DNA from: DASZYF01 sp035545535
GTDB taxonomy: Bacteria > Actinomycetota > Actinomycetes > Mycobacteriales > CAJCIY01
Direction: 5' to 3'
DNA length: 64,000 nt
Assembly: GCA_035545535.1 (NCBI GenBank)
Contig: DASZYF010000022.1
Location: forward strand, 1-64,000
The notes under the pieces are model-generated. The model was not told the origin of the DNA, ran no database searches, and saw nothing but the letters and a program-made list of their open reading frames with translations. Position 1 is the stretch's first letter; each line of letters starts with the position of its first letter. Made by a program: the position numbers and the translations under genes. Positions 8,399 through 16,351 of this stretch are shown here, piece by piece.

Positions 8399-8869
8399 TC
8401 AGGACGCGAGGCCTAGGTCCTTCAGGAGCTTGGCGACGTGGCCGGTCGCCTTGACGTTGTACATCGCGCGCTCGATCTTGCCCTTCTCGTCGACGATGAA
8501 GGTCGAGCGGATGACGCCGGTGACCTTCTTGCCGTACATCATCTTCTCGCCGAACGCCCCGTAGGCCTCGAGCGTCGAGCGGTCCGGGTCGGACAGCAGC
8601 GTGATCTTCAGCTGCTCCTTCTCGCGGAACTTCGCGAGCTTCTCGGGGGAGTCGGGCGAGATGCCGACGACGTCGATGCCGGCCTTGTCGAGCAGCTTCA
8701 GGTTGTCGGTGAAGTCGCAGGCCTGCTTGGTGCAGCCCGGCGTGAGCGCGGCCGGATAGAAGTAGACGACCACCTTGCGGCCCTTGAACCCCGACAGCTT
8801 CACGAGCTTGCCGGTGTCGTCCTTGAGGCTCCACGCAGGGGCCTTGTCGCCTTCGGTGAGAGTCGCCAT
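8399..8869 (-). CDS. bcp: Thioredoxin-dependent peroxiredoxin (BCP/PrxQ type)
   Basis: This 156-residue PrxQ-type peroxiredoxin reduces hydroperoxides in the cytoplasm. The peroxidatic cysteine is in LTPGCTKQAC, with the resolving cysteine five residues later, the classic atypical 2-Cys BCP spacing. Other landmarks are GDKAPAWSLKDDTGK at the N-terminus, VVVYFYPAA, VVGISPDSPEKLAKF and LLSDPDRS. ATG at 8869 is followed by a normal family N-terminus. It neighbours a tRNA and a DUF3618 gene, a grouping also seen in other actinomycetes. Confidence 0.95.
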   Translation of the reverse strand: MATLTEGDKAPAWSLKDDTGKLVKLSGFKGRKVVVYFYPAALTPGCTKQACDFTDNLKLLDKAGIDVVGISPDSPEKLAKFREKEQLKITLLSDPDRSTLEAYGAFGEKMMYGKKVTGVIRSTFIVDEKGKIERAMYNVKATGHVAKLLKDLGLAS

Positions 8870-8938
8870 GCGCGAACGTTAGCCGGGGCCGGTGACGTCG
8901 ATCCGGCACGGGTCGCGGCGATCGGGCAGGCTGGGCGC

Positions 8939-9187
8939 ATGGCCAGGGACCCCGAGGACATCAAGCGCGAGATCGAGGAGATCCGCGCCGACCTCACGGT
9001 GACGGTTGACGAGCTGAGCCGCCGGGCCACCCCGAAGGCGCTGGCCGGGCAGGCCGGGTCGGGCGTGAAGCAGTTCTTCGGCGTCGGCAGCCAGCCCCGC
9101 TGGGACCGGATCGGGGCCGTGGGTGGCGTCGTGGTCCTCCTGGCGTGGCGCCGGTCGCGCCGCCGGGCCCGGCAGCGCGTCCGCTAG
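8939..9187 (+). CDS. DUF3618 small membrane-associated protein
   Basis: The 82-residue product starts MARDPEDIKREIEEIRADL, the characteristic DUF3618 helix, continues TVDELSRRATPKAL, and ends with one hydrophobic segment IGAVGGVVVLLAW followed by a basic tail RRSRRRARQRVR. The pattern suggests an N-terminal cytoplasmic coiled helix and a C-terminal membrane anchor with positive residues inside. Function is unknown. It is divergently placed from bcp, with about 70 bp between starts that presumably hold both promoters. Confidence 0.8.
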   Translation: MARDPEDIKREIEEIRADLTVTVDELSRRATPKALAGQAGSGVKQFFGVGSQPRWDRIGAVGGVVVLLAWRRSRRRARQRVR

Positions 9188-9285
9188 ACCGAAGATCTTC
9201 CGGTGCAGACGCACCCCCGGGCGCGTCCGTTCGGGGGGTGACCAGCCTCACCCGTCTGCCCCCTCAAGCACAACGGCGGATCAAC

Positions 9286-9318
9286 CCGATGTAACTACTG
9301 CATGAACCGCTACATCGG
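9286..9318. promoter_or_regulatory. Inverted repeat upstream of the 59-residue protein gene
   Basis: CCGATGTA at 9286-9293 is repeated in exact inverse as TACATCGG at 9311-9318, with a 17-nt spacer. It ends three bases before the AGAAGGAGG ribosome site of the following small gene. It could be an operator or a leader hairpin covering the ribosome site; the sequence alone does not decide. Confidence 0.45.
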
Positions 9319-9334
9319 ACCAGAAGGAGGAGTG

Positions 9335-9514
9335 ATGTCGGAGACCCCCCGCTCCGTCGCTCACGACTCAGCCCTGCTCGTGAGCGCCTTCGACCTCCTC
9401 GAGGCCGGGATCCCGCTGACGCTCCTGCTCGACCTCGCGCTGCCGGAGGGCCCTGACTCGGCCCAGATCTACCGCAGCGAGCTCGCGGGCTCCGGGGCCC
9501 GCGCGGCTTCCTGA
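9335..9514 (+). CDS. Small protein of unknown function (59 residues)
   Basis: I do not recognise the family. The product is acidic to neutral with a central amphipathic stretch (DSALLVSAFDLLEAGIPLTL, then LLDLALPEGPDSAQIYRSE), suggesting two helices. The case for a real gene is the very strong ribosome site AGAAGGAGG at 9322-9330 just before ATG 9335, and an exact inverted repeat upstream. A longer start at 9302 would place the ribosome site inside the gene and is rejected. Confidence 0.6.
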   Translation: MSETPRSVAHDSALLVSAFDLLEAGIPLTLLLDLALPEGPDSAQIYRSELAGSGARAAS

Positions 9515-9615
9515 GGCCGGCTTTCCCAGCAGCTTCCCCGAGCAGCCGGGTCGCCCCCACGACCCGCCGGGCTGAACGTGCCCCGCACCGCCGCGACGCC
9601 ACCTACCGTGGCTGC

Positions 9616-10881
9616 GTGCGCCGCGCCCTGACCCTCGCCGCTGTCGCCCCCCTGGCCCTGACCCTGGCCACGGGGGCCGTCGCGTCTCCGGGCCGAGCTG
9701 CGTCTCCGGCCCGGACGGCCGACGCGCCGACGGCCGCGACCATCGCCCACGCCCGCACCGCCGCGGCGAAGGCGCTCGCGCAGGCGCACGGGACGGCCGG
9801 TCTCGTCGTGACGCTCGACGACGGCACCCCGCTGTTCGACCTCTCGGGTGACGCGGCCCTGCCGCCGGCGAGCACCACGAAGCTGTTCTCGGTGGGCACG
9901 GCGCTGCTCACGCTCGGCGCCGATCACCGCTTCGCCACGCGGGTGATGCGCACCGGGCCGGCGCCCGACGCGAACGGCGTCCTGACCGGTGACCTGGTGC
10001 TCGTCGGCGGGGGAGACCCCACGCTCTCGCGCGCCGACCTCGCGCGGCTCGCCGCGTCCGTCAAGCAGGCCGGCGTCCGTCAGGTCACGGGCGTGCTGCG
10101 CTTGGACACCCACATCTTCGACACGATCCGTGGCGCCCCCGGCTGGCGCGACTACTACGTCGGCTACGAGTCCGGTCCGCTGTCGGCGTTCGTGGTCGAC
10201 GACAACCTGTGGCGCAGCGGCACGTCCTACCGCGTGAACCCGGACCCGGGGAACCTCGCGCTGTTCCGCGGGCTGCTGAAGAAGCAGGGCGTCGCCATCG
10301 CCGGCGGCAACAGCACGCACGCGCCGCCGGCGCCGTACGCGGGCACCGTCGCGGTGCACCACTCGTCGACGCTCGGCGCGATCGCCGCGCGCGTGCTGCG
10401 CTCGTCGAACAACACCGAGGCCGAGACGTTGCTCAAGGACACGAGCCTCACCGCGGCCAGGAAGGGCAGCACCGCGGGCGGTCTCGCGGTCGTGCGGGCG
10501 CAGGCGAGCAAGCTCGGTGTCGCGCTGCCGTCGACGATGAACGACGGCAGCGGGCTGTCGACGCGCGACTACATGCCGACGCGCACCGTCGTCGCGTGGA
10601 TCAACGCACTCGGCACGACGAGCATCGGCGGCGCGTTGCGGTCGGCGTTGCCGCTGTCGTGCCGCAACGGCACGTTGAAGCACCGGCTGTGCGGCGCGGC
10701 GACCGCGGGCCGCGTCGCGGCGAAGACCGGAAGCCTCGACTACACCGCGGCGCTCGCGGGGTTCGCGACGACGAAGGGTGGTCGCGTCGTCGTGTTCAGC
10801 TGCGTCGTCACCGGCCCGCCCGAGTACCAGGACGCGAAGGCGCTCGACGCCGCGGTGACGGCCCTGGTCAACGGTCTGTAG
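9616..10881 (+). CDS. dacB: D-alanyl-D-alanine carboxypeptidase / endopeptidase (PBP4 type)
   Basis: This exported low-molecular-weight penicillin-binding protein trims or cleaves peptidoglycan cross-links. The 421-residue protein has a Sec signal at residues 1-30 ending near VASPGRA, and all three active-site motifs: SxxK as PASTTKLFSVG, SxN as LRSSNNTEAETLLKD, and KTG as AAKTGSLDYT. LTGDLVLVGGGDPTLSR and YVGYESGPLSAFVVDDNLW are typical of the M15/S13 PBP4 family. The start is GTG. It is followed by an inverted repeat and a strong terminator hairpin. Confidence 0.92.
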   Translation: MRRALTLAAVAPLALTLATGAVASPGRAASPARTADAPTAATIAHARTAAAKALAQAHGTAGLVVTLDDGTPLFDLSGDAALPPASTTKLFSVGTALLTLGADHRFATRVMRTGPAPDANGVLTGDLVLVGGGDPTLSRADLARLAASVKQAGVRQVTGVLRLDTHIFDTIRGAPGWRDYYVGYESGPLSAFVVDDNLWRSGTSYRVNPDPGNLALFRGLLKKQGVAIAGGNSTHAPPAPYAGTVAVHHSSTLGAIAARVLRSSNNTEAETLLKDTSLTAARKGSTAGGLAVVRAQASKLGVALPSTMNDGSGLSTRDYMPTRTVVAWINALGTTSIGGALRSALPLSCRNGTLKHRLCGAATAGRVAAKTGSLDYTAALAGFATTKGGRVVVFSCVVTGPPEYQDAKALDAAVTALVNGL

Positions 10882-10891
10882 CGACGCCCGC

Positions 10892-10930
10892 GATCTGATG
10901 CGTTGCCATCACATCGCGACGCGACAGATC
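10892..10930. other. Imperfect hairpin after dacB
   Basis: GATCTG at 10892-10897 pairs with CAGATC at 10925-10930 and the inner bases pair with a few mismatches (GCGTTGC against GCGACGC). It lies 11 bases after the dacB stop and upstream of a stronger hairpin. It may be a processing or secondary termination structure. Confidence 0.4.
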
Positions 10931-10970
10931 AATCCGAGCAAGATCGTCGCGGGGACGTACGCTCTACCGG

Positions 10971-11022
10971 CCGACGGCGAGGTCCCCGACCGATCCCCCC
11001 CTGGCCGGGACCTCGCCGTCGG
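10971..11022. terminator. Strong 16-bp hairpin, probable bidirectional terminator
   Basis: CCGACGGCGAGGTCCC (10971-10986) is matched perfectly by GGGACCTCGCCGTCGG (11007-11022) around a 20-nt loop, and is followed by TCTTCGTT on the plus strand. It lies between the convergent dacB and CoA-transferase genes and would serve both. The T tract is weak, as usual at this GC content. Confidence 0.75.
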
Positions 11023-11051
11023 TCTTCGTTGCTCCGAACGAGTGACGAGGG

Positions 11052-12242
11052 CTAGACGACGTTCGCGCTGCGCAGCTCGTCGATCTGCGCCGCGCTGCGA
11101 CCGAGCTCGGCGAGGATCGCGTCGGTCTGCTCACCGAGACCGGGAAGCCCGCCGGTCGGGTCCGCCCACGCGTCGGTGATCGCCGACGGCCGCAGCGCCT
11201 GGATCGGACCCACCGGGCTCGGCAGCGACATCCACCGATCGCGCTCCGACAGCTGCGGGTGCCCGAGGACGTCGCGCACGCCGTTCACCCGCGCGTGGCC
11301 GATCCCGGCGCGGTCGGCGGCCGCGTGCACCTCCTCCTCGGTGTGCGAGCCGACCCACGCCGAGATGATGGCGTCCAGCTCCGGGCGCCGCGCGACCCGA
11401 TCGATGTTCGTCCGGTACCTGGGGTCCTCGGCGAGGTCGGGCCGCTCGATCATCGTGGTCGCCAGCCGGCGCCACTCGCGGTCGTTGGCGGTGCCGACGA
11501 CGATGCGCGCGCCGTCGGAGGTGATGTAGTCGCCGTAGGGCGCGAGCAGCGGCGACCCGACGCCGTTCGGCTCCAGCACGAGGTCGCCGTAGCGGGCCTG
11601 GTGCAGGAACGGCGTCATCCACTCCGCGATCACGTCGAACAGCGCGACGGAGATGACCGTGCCCCTGCCCGTCGAGGCGCGCGCGATCAGGGCGGCCAGC
11701 ACCGCCGAGTACGCGTGCATGCCGGTGCCGATGTCGGCGACGGAGATGCCCGGCTTGGCCGGCTCGCCGGGCTTGCCGGTCACGCTGCACGAGCCCGCCT
11801 CGGACTGGACGAGCAGGTCGTAGGCGCGCCGCTCGGACAGCGGACCGCCCTCGCCGTAGCCCGAGATGTCGACCGCGATGAGGCGAGGGTGCTTCGCGGT
11901 GATGGCGGCCGAGCCGACCCCGAGGCGGGCGGCGGCACCGGGTGCGAGGTTCTGCACGACGACGTCGGCCCGCGCGATCAGCTCGTGCAGCACCGCGATG
12001 CCGCGCTCGTCCTTGAGGTCGAGGGTGATCGACGCCTTGCCGCGGTTCAGCCAGACGAAGTGCGCGGCCAGCCCGTGCACGGTCTCGTCGTAGTAGCGGG
12101 CCGAGTCACCCTCACCGCGGGTCTCGACCTTGATCACGCGAGCGCCGAGGTCGGCCAGCTGCCGCGTGCAGAGAGGGGCCGCGACGGCCTGCTCGAGGGC
12201 GACGACGGTGAGGCCCGCGAGGGGCCCGGCAGGTGCGGTCAC
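11052..12242 (-). CDS. CaiB/BaiF-family (type III) CoA-transferase
   Basis: These enzymes move CoA between carboxylic acids through an aspartyl-CoA intermediate. The 396-residue product shows GPLAGLTVVALEQAVAAPLCTRQLADLGARVIKVE at the N-terminus (start of the Rossmann domain), FVWLNRGKASITLDLKD, NLAPGAAARLG and the catalytic aspartate in RRAYDLLVQSEAG. The CoA acceptor cannot be told from sequence. The start is GTG. It opens a long block of acyl-CoA and lipid genes, which suggests activation of a carboxylic acid for degradation. Confidence 0.9.
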   Translation of the reverse strand: MTAPAGPLAGLTVVALEQAVAAPLCTRQLADLGARVIKVETRGEGDSARYYDETVHGLAAHFVWLNRGKASITLDLKDERGIAVLHELIARADVVVQNLAPGAAARLGVGSAAITAKHPRLIAVDISGYGEGGPLSERRAYDLLVQSEAGSCSVTGKPGEPAKPGISVADIGTGMHAYSAVLAALIARASTGRGTVISVALFDVIAEWMTPFLHQARYGDLVLEPNGVGSPLLAPYGDYITSDGARIVVGTANDREWRRLATTMIERPDLAEDPRYRTNIDRVARRPELDAIISAWVGSHTEEEVHAAADRAGIGHARVNGVRDVLGHPQLSERDRWMSLPSPVGPIQALRPSAITDAWADPTGGLPGLGEQTDAILAELGRSAAQIDELRSANVV

Positions 12243-12285
12243 GGGGTGGAGCCTGGCATGCGGCGGGGCGACGGCCCCGCGGTGA

Positions 12286-12588
12286 TCAGCTGCCGGCGAC
12301 CGCGGCCGTCCTCGACGGCTCGACGAGGACCGGTCCCGTGACCGGCCCGCTGACCTGGCCGGTGACGACGACGGTGGATCCGGTCTCGGCCTCGAGCGCG
12401 CCGTCGATCATCCCGTCGACCACGGCCCGGCCGCCGGCCTTGACCCGCACGTCGCCGCTGACCTGGCCGTGCAGCAGCAGGTGACCACCCGCGTGCACGG
12501 TGACGCCGCGCGTCGCGCGGCCGAGCAGGACGACCGTGTGGGTGACGTCCAGGTGGTACTTGAGCTGGCCGTGGAGCGCGTCCGGCAT
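12286..12588 (-). CDS. Small beta-helix-like repeat protein (bactofilin-like pattern)
   Basis: The 100-residue product has an exact 18-residue period: LGRATRG at 22, HGQVSGD at 40, DGMIDGA at 58 and TGQVSGP at 76, each followed by an alternating beta pattern with small or glycine turn residues. This is what a short parallel beta-helix looks like, and it resembles the coils of bactofilins and related polymer-forming proteins, though it is shorter. I chose the ATG at 12588 because GGGGAGG lies nine bases before it; an upstream start at 12618 is weaker. Function unknown; a scaffold role is a guess. Confidence 0.6.
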   Translation of the reverse strand: MPDALHGQLKYHLDVTHTVVLLGRATRGVTVHAGGHLLLHGQVSGDVRVKAGGRAVVDGMIDGALEAETGSTVVVTGQVSGPVTGPVLVEPSRTAAVAGS

Positions 12589-12721
12589 CGAGCGGGTCCT
12601 CCCCGGGAGGTCGGGCATCAGAGCGGCGTTCCGGGGAAGGGGGGCCGTACCTCAGGTGCGACGAGGTGACGACGACCCGGTGAACAGCATGAGGCCTCCG
12701 GGGCCAGGACTCAATGCCCGT

Positions 12722-13654
12722 TCACCGAGCGTTCACGCGGATCGCGCGACGCGCCGGACGGACACGCCGAGAGCGCTGCACGACCGAGGCGCAGGCCTCT
12801 TCGAGGGCGTCGACGAAGCCGGATCGGCGCAGCACGAGAGATCCGTGGCCCCCCTCGACCTCGTGCACGGTGGCGCCGGGGATCGCCGCGGCCAGGGTGC
12901 GCTGCCGGCGGGCGGGGATCGCCTTGTCCTTGCTCATGACGACGACCGCGGTCGGGACGTCGACCTGGCCGATCCAGGGCGCCGAGTTGAACTCGCCGAT
13001 CGCCGCGATCACCGCGGGCACGGCCCACAGGCTGGTGCTGCGCAGCTCGTGCACGCCCCAGGCCGGGTGCGCCGAGGTGGGCAGCACCTCGGGCCGGCTC
13101 TGGGCGTGCCGCTCGACCCGGTCAGCGAGGTGCGGGGCGAACGCCCGCGTGGCCGCGCTGATCGCGGGCAGCCCGTACCGCTCGTGGGGGCGGCCGCGGA
13201 AGTTGCGGGCGGTCGCGCCGAGCACGAGCCCCTCGACGCGGTCGTGGTGGCGGTGCCACACCAGCTGCGCGACGCTGCCGCCCATCGAGTAGCCGACCGG
13301 GATCGCCCTGTCGATGCCGAGGACGTCCAGCACGGCCGCCGCGTCGTCCGCGCAGTCCTCGAACGCGAACCGCTCGCTGCGGATGCCGCGCCCGTGCCAG
13401 CGCTGGTCGAGCACGACGACGCGGTGCGTCTCGGCGAGCCGGGCGATCGCGGGGTACCAGGTGAGCATCCCGGTCGTCACGAGCGCGTGCAGCAGCAGCA
13501 GGGTCGGGCCGCCCTCGCGGCGCCCGGTGTCGACGACGTAGGTGCTGCCCCGACCGGGCAGGTCGATCACCCGCCCGGTGGGCAGGTCCTCGGGGATCGG
13601 GAGCACGGGCAGCGTCTTGCGCAGAGCGAGCGTGGCGAGCTGCTGCCTGTCCAA
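12722..13654 (-). CDS. Alpha/beta hydrolase
   Basis: The 310-residue protein has the alpha/beta-hydrolase fold: the oxyanion region LLLLHALVTTGMLTWYP, LDQRWHGRGI, the nucleophile elbow GYSMGG with Ser as nucleophile, and the C-terminal catalytic histidine in VEGGHGSLV. It is probably an esterase or lipase of the cytoplasm; the substrate is unknown. The start codon appears to be TTG at 13654, placed five bases after GGGGAGGATC, an uncommon but well-supported start. It is transcribed in the same direction as the WS/DGAT gene upstream, 48 bp away, so the two probably form an operon. Confidence 0.85.
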   Translation of the reverse strand: MDRQQLATLALRKTLPVLPIPEDLPTGRVIDLPGRGSTYVVDTGRREGGPTLLLLHALVTTGMLTWYPAIARLAETHRVVVLDQRWHGRGIRSERFAFEDCADDAAAVLDVLGIDRAIPVGYSMGGSVAQLVWHRHHDRVEGLVLGATARNFRGRPHERYGLPAISAATRAFAPHLADRVERHAQSRPEVLPTSAHPAWGVHELRSTSLWAVPAVIAAIGEFNSAPWIGQVDVPTAVVVMSKDKAIPARRQRTLAAAIPGATVHEVEGGHGSLVLRRSGFVDALEEACASVVQRSRRVRPARRAIRVNAR

Positions 13655-13702
13655 CGGATCCTCCCCGGGCCGACCCTGGGGGAGGTCGTCTCTGTGACGA
13701 CG

Positions 13703-15145
13703 CTACAGGGATGGGGACGGGTCGGGTGTGCCTCGCGTCACAGCCGCGCCGTGCGACTTCGCGGCGGCCTTGAGCTCGGCGAGAGCAGCAGGGAGGAGGT
13801 CGACCAGCCCGCGCAGGTCGGGCAGCAGGTCCGGGCAGGCGAGGGCCGAGAAGTTCATCCGGTCGACGTAGGACCAGACGGTGATGTTCAGCCCGATGCC
13901 CTCGATGATCGGACCGACCGAGAAGATGTCGGCGAGCGGGACGCCCCCCATGGTGAGGTGCTCGCGCGGACCCGGGACGTTCGAGACGACGGCGTTGAAC
14001 GGCGGCCGGTGCAGGTTGGCGCCGCGGACCTTCGAGTAGCCGCGCATGAACGCGGTGAACGGGCCGGGCGGCGTGAACTGCGTCCAGCGCTCGAGCAGGT
14101 CGAGCCCGAGCGCCTTCTGCATCGCCTTGGCCTCGTCGGTGACGGCGGCGATGTGCCGCAGCCGCTCCCACGGATCGTCGATGTCGGTGGCCAGCGTCGT
14201 GAACAGGTTCGAGACCCGGTTGCCGCCGAGCCGTTCGAGCCCGCCCGGGCCTTCGGTCGACACCGGCACGCCGGCGAGCAGCGAGCCGCTCACCTCCTCG
14301 CCGCGCCGGTCGAGCCACATGCGCAGCGCGCCGCCGACGACGCCGAGCACGACGTCGTTGAACGACACGTCGGCCGCGACCCGCACGTCCTTGAAGTCCT
14401 GCAGAGGCAGCGAGAGCGTCGCGAACGAGCGGCGCGGGGTGAGCGCGCCGTTGAACGACGTGCGCGGTGCGTCGAGGATCGGCCGTGGTGTCCTGACCTT
14501 CGCGACCTTGGCCCGCCGCGTCGCGTCGCGCACACCGCGGGCGGTCTTCGCGAGGAGCGCAGGGATCGTAGCGATCTGCACGAACCACGCGACGAGTGCG
14601 ATGCGCAGCAGCGCCAGCCGTCCGGGGACCCGGTCTTCGTGGGGCTTCGCGGGAGGTGGGTCGGACATCCCCGGGGCCGTGTCCATGACCGCGGCGAGCA
14701 TGGCGTTGGCGGCCGTGCCGTCGGCGACCGCGTGGTGGATCTTCGCCGCGATGACGATGTGCCCGTTGGCCAGGCCCTCGATGACGTGGATCTCCCACAG
14801 GGGGCGGTCGCGGGGGAGCGGCGTCGACGCGATCTCGCCGATGAGCGCCTCGGCCTGCGCCATCTCACCCGGCCCGGGCAGGCGGTGGTGGTGGATGTGC
14901 TGCTTGATGTCGGGCTCGCCCTCCACCCACATGGGGTGGTGGAAGTGCAGCGGGACGGTGAGGACGCGCTTGCGCAGCGGCGGGAGAAGGTGCAGTCGCG
15001 CGCCCAGCTCCTCGTCCATCACGTCGAGCGGCAGGCCCTCGGGGATGCCGGAGAAGTCGAGCACCGCGACTTTGAGCGTGTGCATGTGGAGCGTCGGCGT
15101 CTCCATGTAGAGGAAGCCGGCGTCGACGCCCTCCATCCACTCCAC
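13703..15145 (-). CDS. Wax ester synthase / diacylglycerol acyltransferase (WS/DGAT family)
   Basis: WS/DGAT enzymes esterify acyl-CoA to diacylglycerol or fatty alcohols and build storage lipid at the membrane face. The 480-residue product has the N-terminal MEGVDAGFLYMETPTLHMH, PLWEIHVIEGL, and the catalytic HHxxxDG as HHAVADG at residues 137-143. A later NVPGPREHLTMGGVPL is the second family motif (the PLW and NVPGP signatures). All catalytic residues are intact, unlike the second copy at 17944. The start is a GTG at 15145; an ATG three codons later is also possible. Confidence 0.92.
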   Translation of the reverse strand: MEWMEGVDAGFLYMETPTLHMHTLKVAVLDFSGIPEGLPLDVMDEELGARLHLLPPLRKRVLTVPLHFHHPMWVEGEPDIKQHIHHHRLPGPGEMAQAEALIGEIASTPLPRDRPLWEIHVIEGLANGHIVIAAKIHHAVADGTAANAMLAAVMDTAPGMSDPPPAKPHEDRVPGRLALLRIALVAWFVQIATIPALLAKTARGVRDATRRAKVAKVRTPRPILDAPRTSFNGALTPRRSFATLSLPLQDFKDVRVAADVSFNDVVLGVVGGALRMWLDRRGEEVSGSLLAGVPVSTEGPGGLERLGGNRVSNLFTTLATDIDDPWERLRHIAAVTDEAKAMQKALGLDLLERWTQFTPPGPFTAFMRGYSKVRGANLHRPPFNAVVSNVPGPREHLTMGGVPLADIFSVGPIIEGIGLNITVWSYVDRMNFSALACPDLLPDLRGLVDLLPAALAELKAAAKSHGAAVTRGTPDPSPSL

Positions 15146-15185
15146 GGCGTGATCATCCCCTGCTTTCGGCCTCAGGCAGGATCAG

Positions 15186-16304
15186 GTGGTGCCAGACGCG
15201 CGGAGGCTCGACGACGAACGCGTGCGGCGCTTGGTCGAGCGTGCGGCCGCGGACGTCGAGGCCGGGACGTTGCCGTCCTGCCAGGTGGCTCTGGCGCGCG
15301 ACGGTGAGGTGCTCGTCGAGGCGGCGTTCGGCGATGCCGAGACCACCGATCGCTACGTCCTGTTCTCGGTCACCAAGGCGCTGACCGCGGCGTCGGTGTG
15401 GCTGGCCATCGGCGACGGCCTCCTGTCCGCCGACATGCACGTGGCCGAGCTCGTGCCCGCGTTCACGACCGGCGGCCGTGAGGCAGTGACCGTCGAGCAC
15501 CTGCTCACGCACACGGCCGGCTTCCCGAACGCGCCGATGCGGCTGACGCAGGGCGCCGACCCCGAGCAGCGCAACGCGCGCTTCGCCACGTGGCGGCTCG
15601 ACTGGGAGCCGGGCAGCCGCATGACCTACCACCCGACCTCGGCGCACTGGGTGCTCGCCGACCTCGTCGAACGGGTGCGCGGCATCGACCATCGCGAGGC
15701 CGCGCTCGAGCGCGTGCTCGCACCCCTGGGGCTCACCCGCATGCGACTCGGCGGCGACGGTTCGCGCGGCGACGACGTGCGGACGCTCGTGCACGTGGAG
15801 GCGAAGGGCCCCGACGGCGTCACCGTGCCGGACGACGCGCGGTTCCCGCCGGCCGAGCTCCTCCAGTACAACGAGCCGTCCAACCGCGAGGCCGGCTCGC
15901 CCGGCGGGGGCGCGGTGTCGACCGCGCGCGACGTCGCGCTGCTCTACCAGGCGTTCCTGCGGAACCCGGGCGGGCTGTTCGACCCCGAGGTGCTCGCCGA
16001 CGGGACCGCGCGCGTGCGCTGCACACTCATCGACCCGTGGTTCGGCGTCCCCTGCAACCGCACCCTCGGGCTCACGCTGGCGGGCGACGACGGCAACGCG
16101 GTGCTGCGGCAGCTCGGCCGGGCCACCGGGCCGCGGGCCTTCGGTGCGCCCGGCGTCGGCGGTCAGATCGGCTGGGCCGACCCGGACTCCGGCCTGTCGT
16201 TCTGCTACCTGACCAACGGGCTGACGAGCGACCCCTCGGTCTCGTTCCTGCGCGCCGCCGAGCTGTCGACCCTCGCAGCGAAGACGGTCATTCCGGTCAG
16301 CTGA
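15186..16304 (+). CDS. Beta-lactamase-fold serine hydrolase (class C / esterase type)
   Basis: The 372-residue protein has the serine beta-lactamase/transpeptidase-like fold: SxxK in VLFSVTKALTAAS, the tyrosine motif as MTYHPTSAHWVLADLVE (YxN-type position), EHLLTHTAGFPNAP, and GAPGVGGQIGWADP as the late GxG strand. Members in lipid clusters are usually carboxylesterases such as EstB/LipL rather than true lactamases. There is no signal peptide, so it acts in the cytoplasm, which argues against antibiotic resistance. GTG at 15186 or 15189 could be the start. It reads away from the WS/DGAT gene, 40 bp apart. Confidence 0.88.
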   Translation: MVPDARRLDDERVRRLVERAAADVEAGTLPSCQVALARDGEVLVEAAFGDAETTDRYVLFSVTKALTAASVWLAIGDGLLSADMHVAELVPAFTTGGREAVTVEHLLTHTAGFPNAPMRLTQGADPEQRNARFATWRLDWEPGSRMTYHPTSAHWVLADLVERVRGIDHREAALERVLAPLGLTRMRLGGDGSRGDDVRTLVHVEAKGPDGVTVPDDARFPPAELLQYNEPSNREAGSPGGGAVSTARDVALLYQAFLRNPGGLFDPEVLADGTARVRCTLIDPWFGVPCNRTLGLTLAGDDGNAVLRQLGRATGPRAFGAPGVGGQIGWADPDSGLSFCYLTNGLTSDPSVSFLRAAELSTLAAKTVIPVS

Positions 16305-16325
16305 GCCGTCCGACCGACGGGTCCA

Positions 16326-16340
16326 CTGACGATGCGTCAG
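16326..16340. promoter_or_regulatory. CTGACG-ATG-CGTCAG palindrome before the acyl-CoA synthetase gene
   Basis: A perfect 6-bp inverted repeat with a 3-nt centre lies 11 bases upstream of the GTG at 16352. Its half-sites CTGAC and GTCAG resemble those of the operators at 21395 and 24571, but the spacing is one base shorter and the outer bases differ. It may be a weaker site for the same regulator. Confidence 0.4.
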
Positions 16341-16351
16341 GATGCACGGCT

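Noticed and set aside
7782..8909. Minus-strand frame of 375 codons carrying a 17-residue repeat
   Set aside because: Its upstream part is shadow of bcp in another frame, there is no ribosome site, and the composition is typical of random GC-rich translation; the repeat is better read as a DNA repeat.
12500..15307. Plus-strand 935-codon frame
   Set aside because: Antisense shadow of the hydrolase and WS/DGAT genes; no recognisable domain.
15186..16304. Beta-lactamase resistance gene
   Set aside because: No signal peptide and the context is lipid metabolism; more likely an esterase of the same fold.
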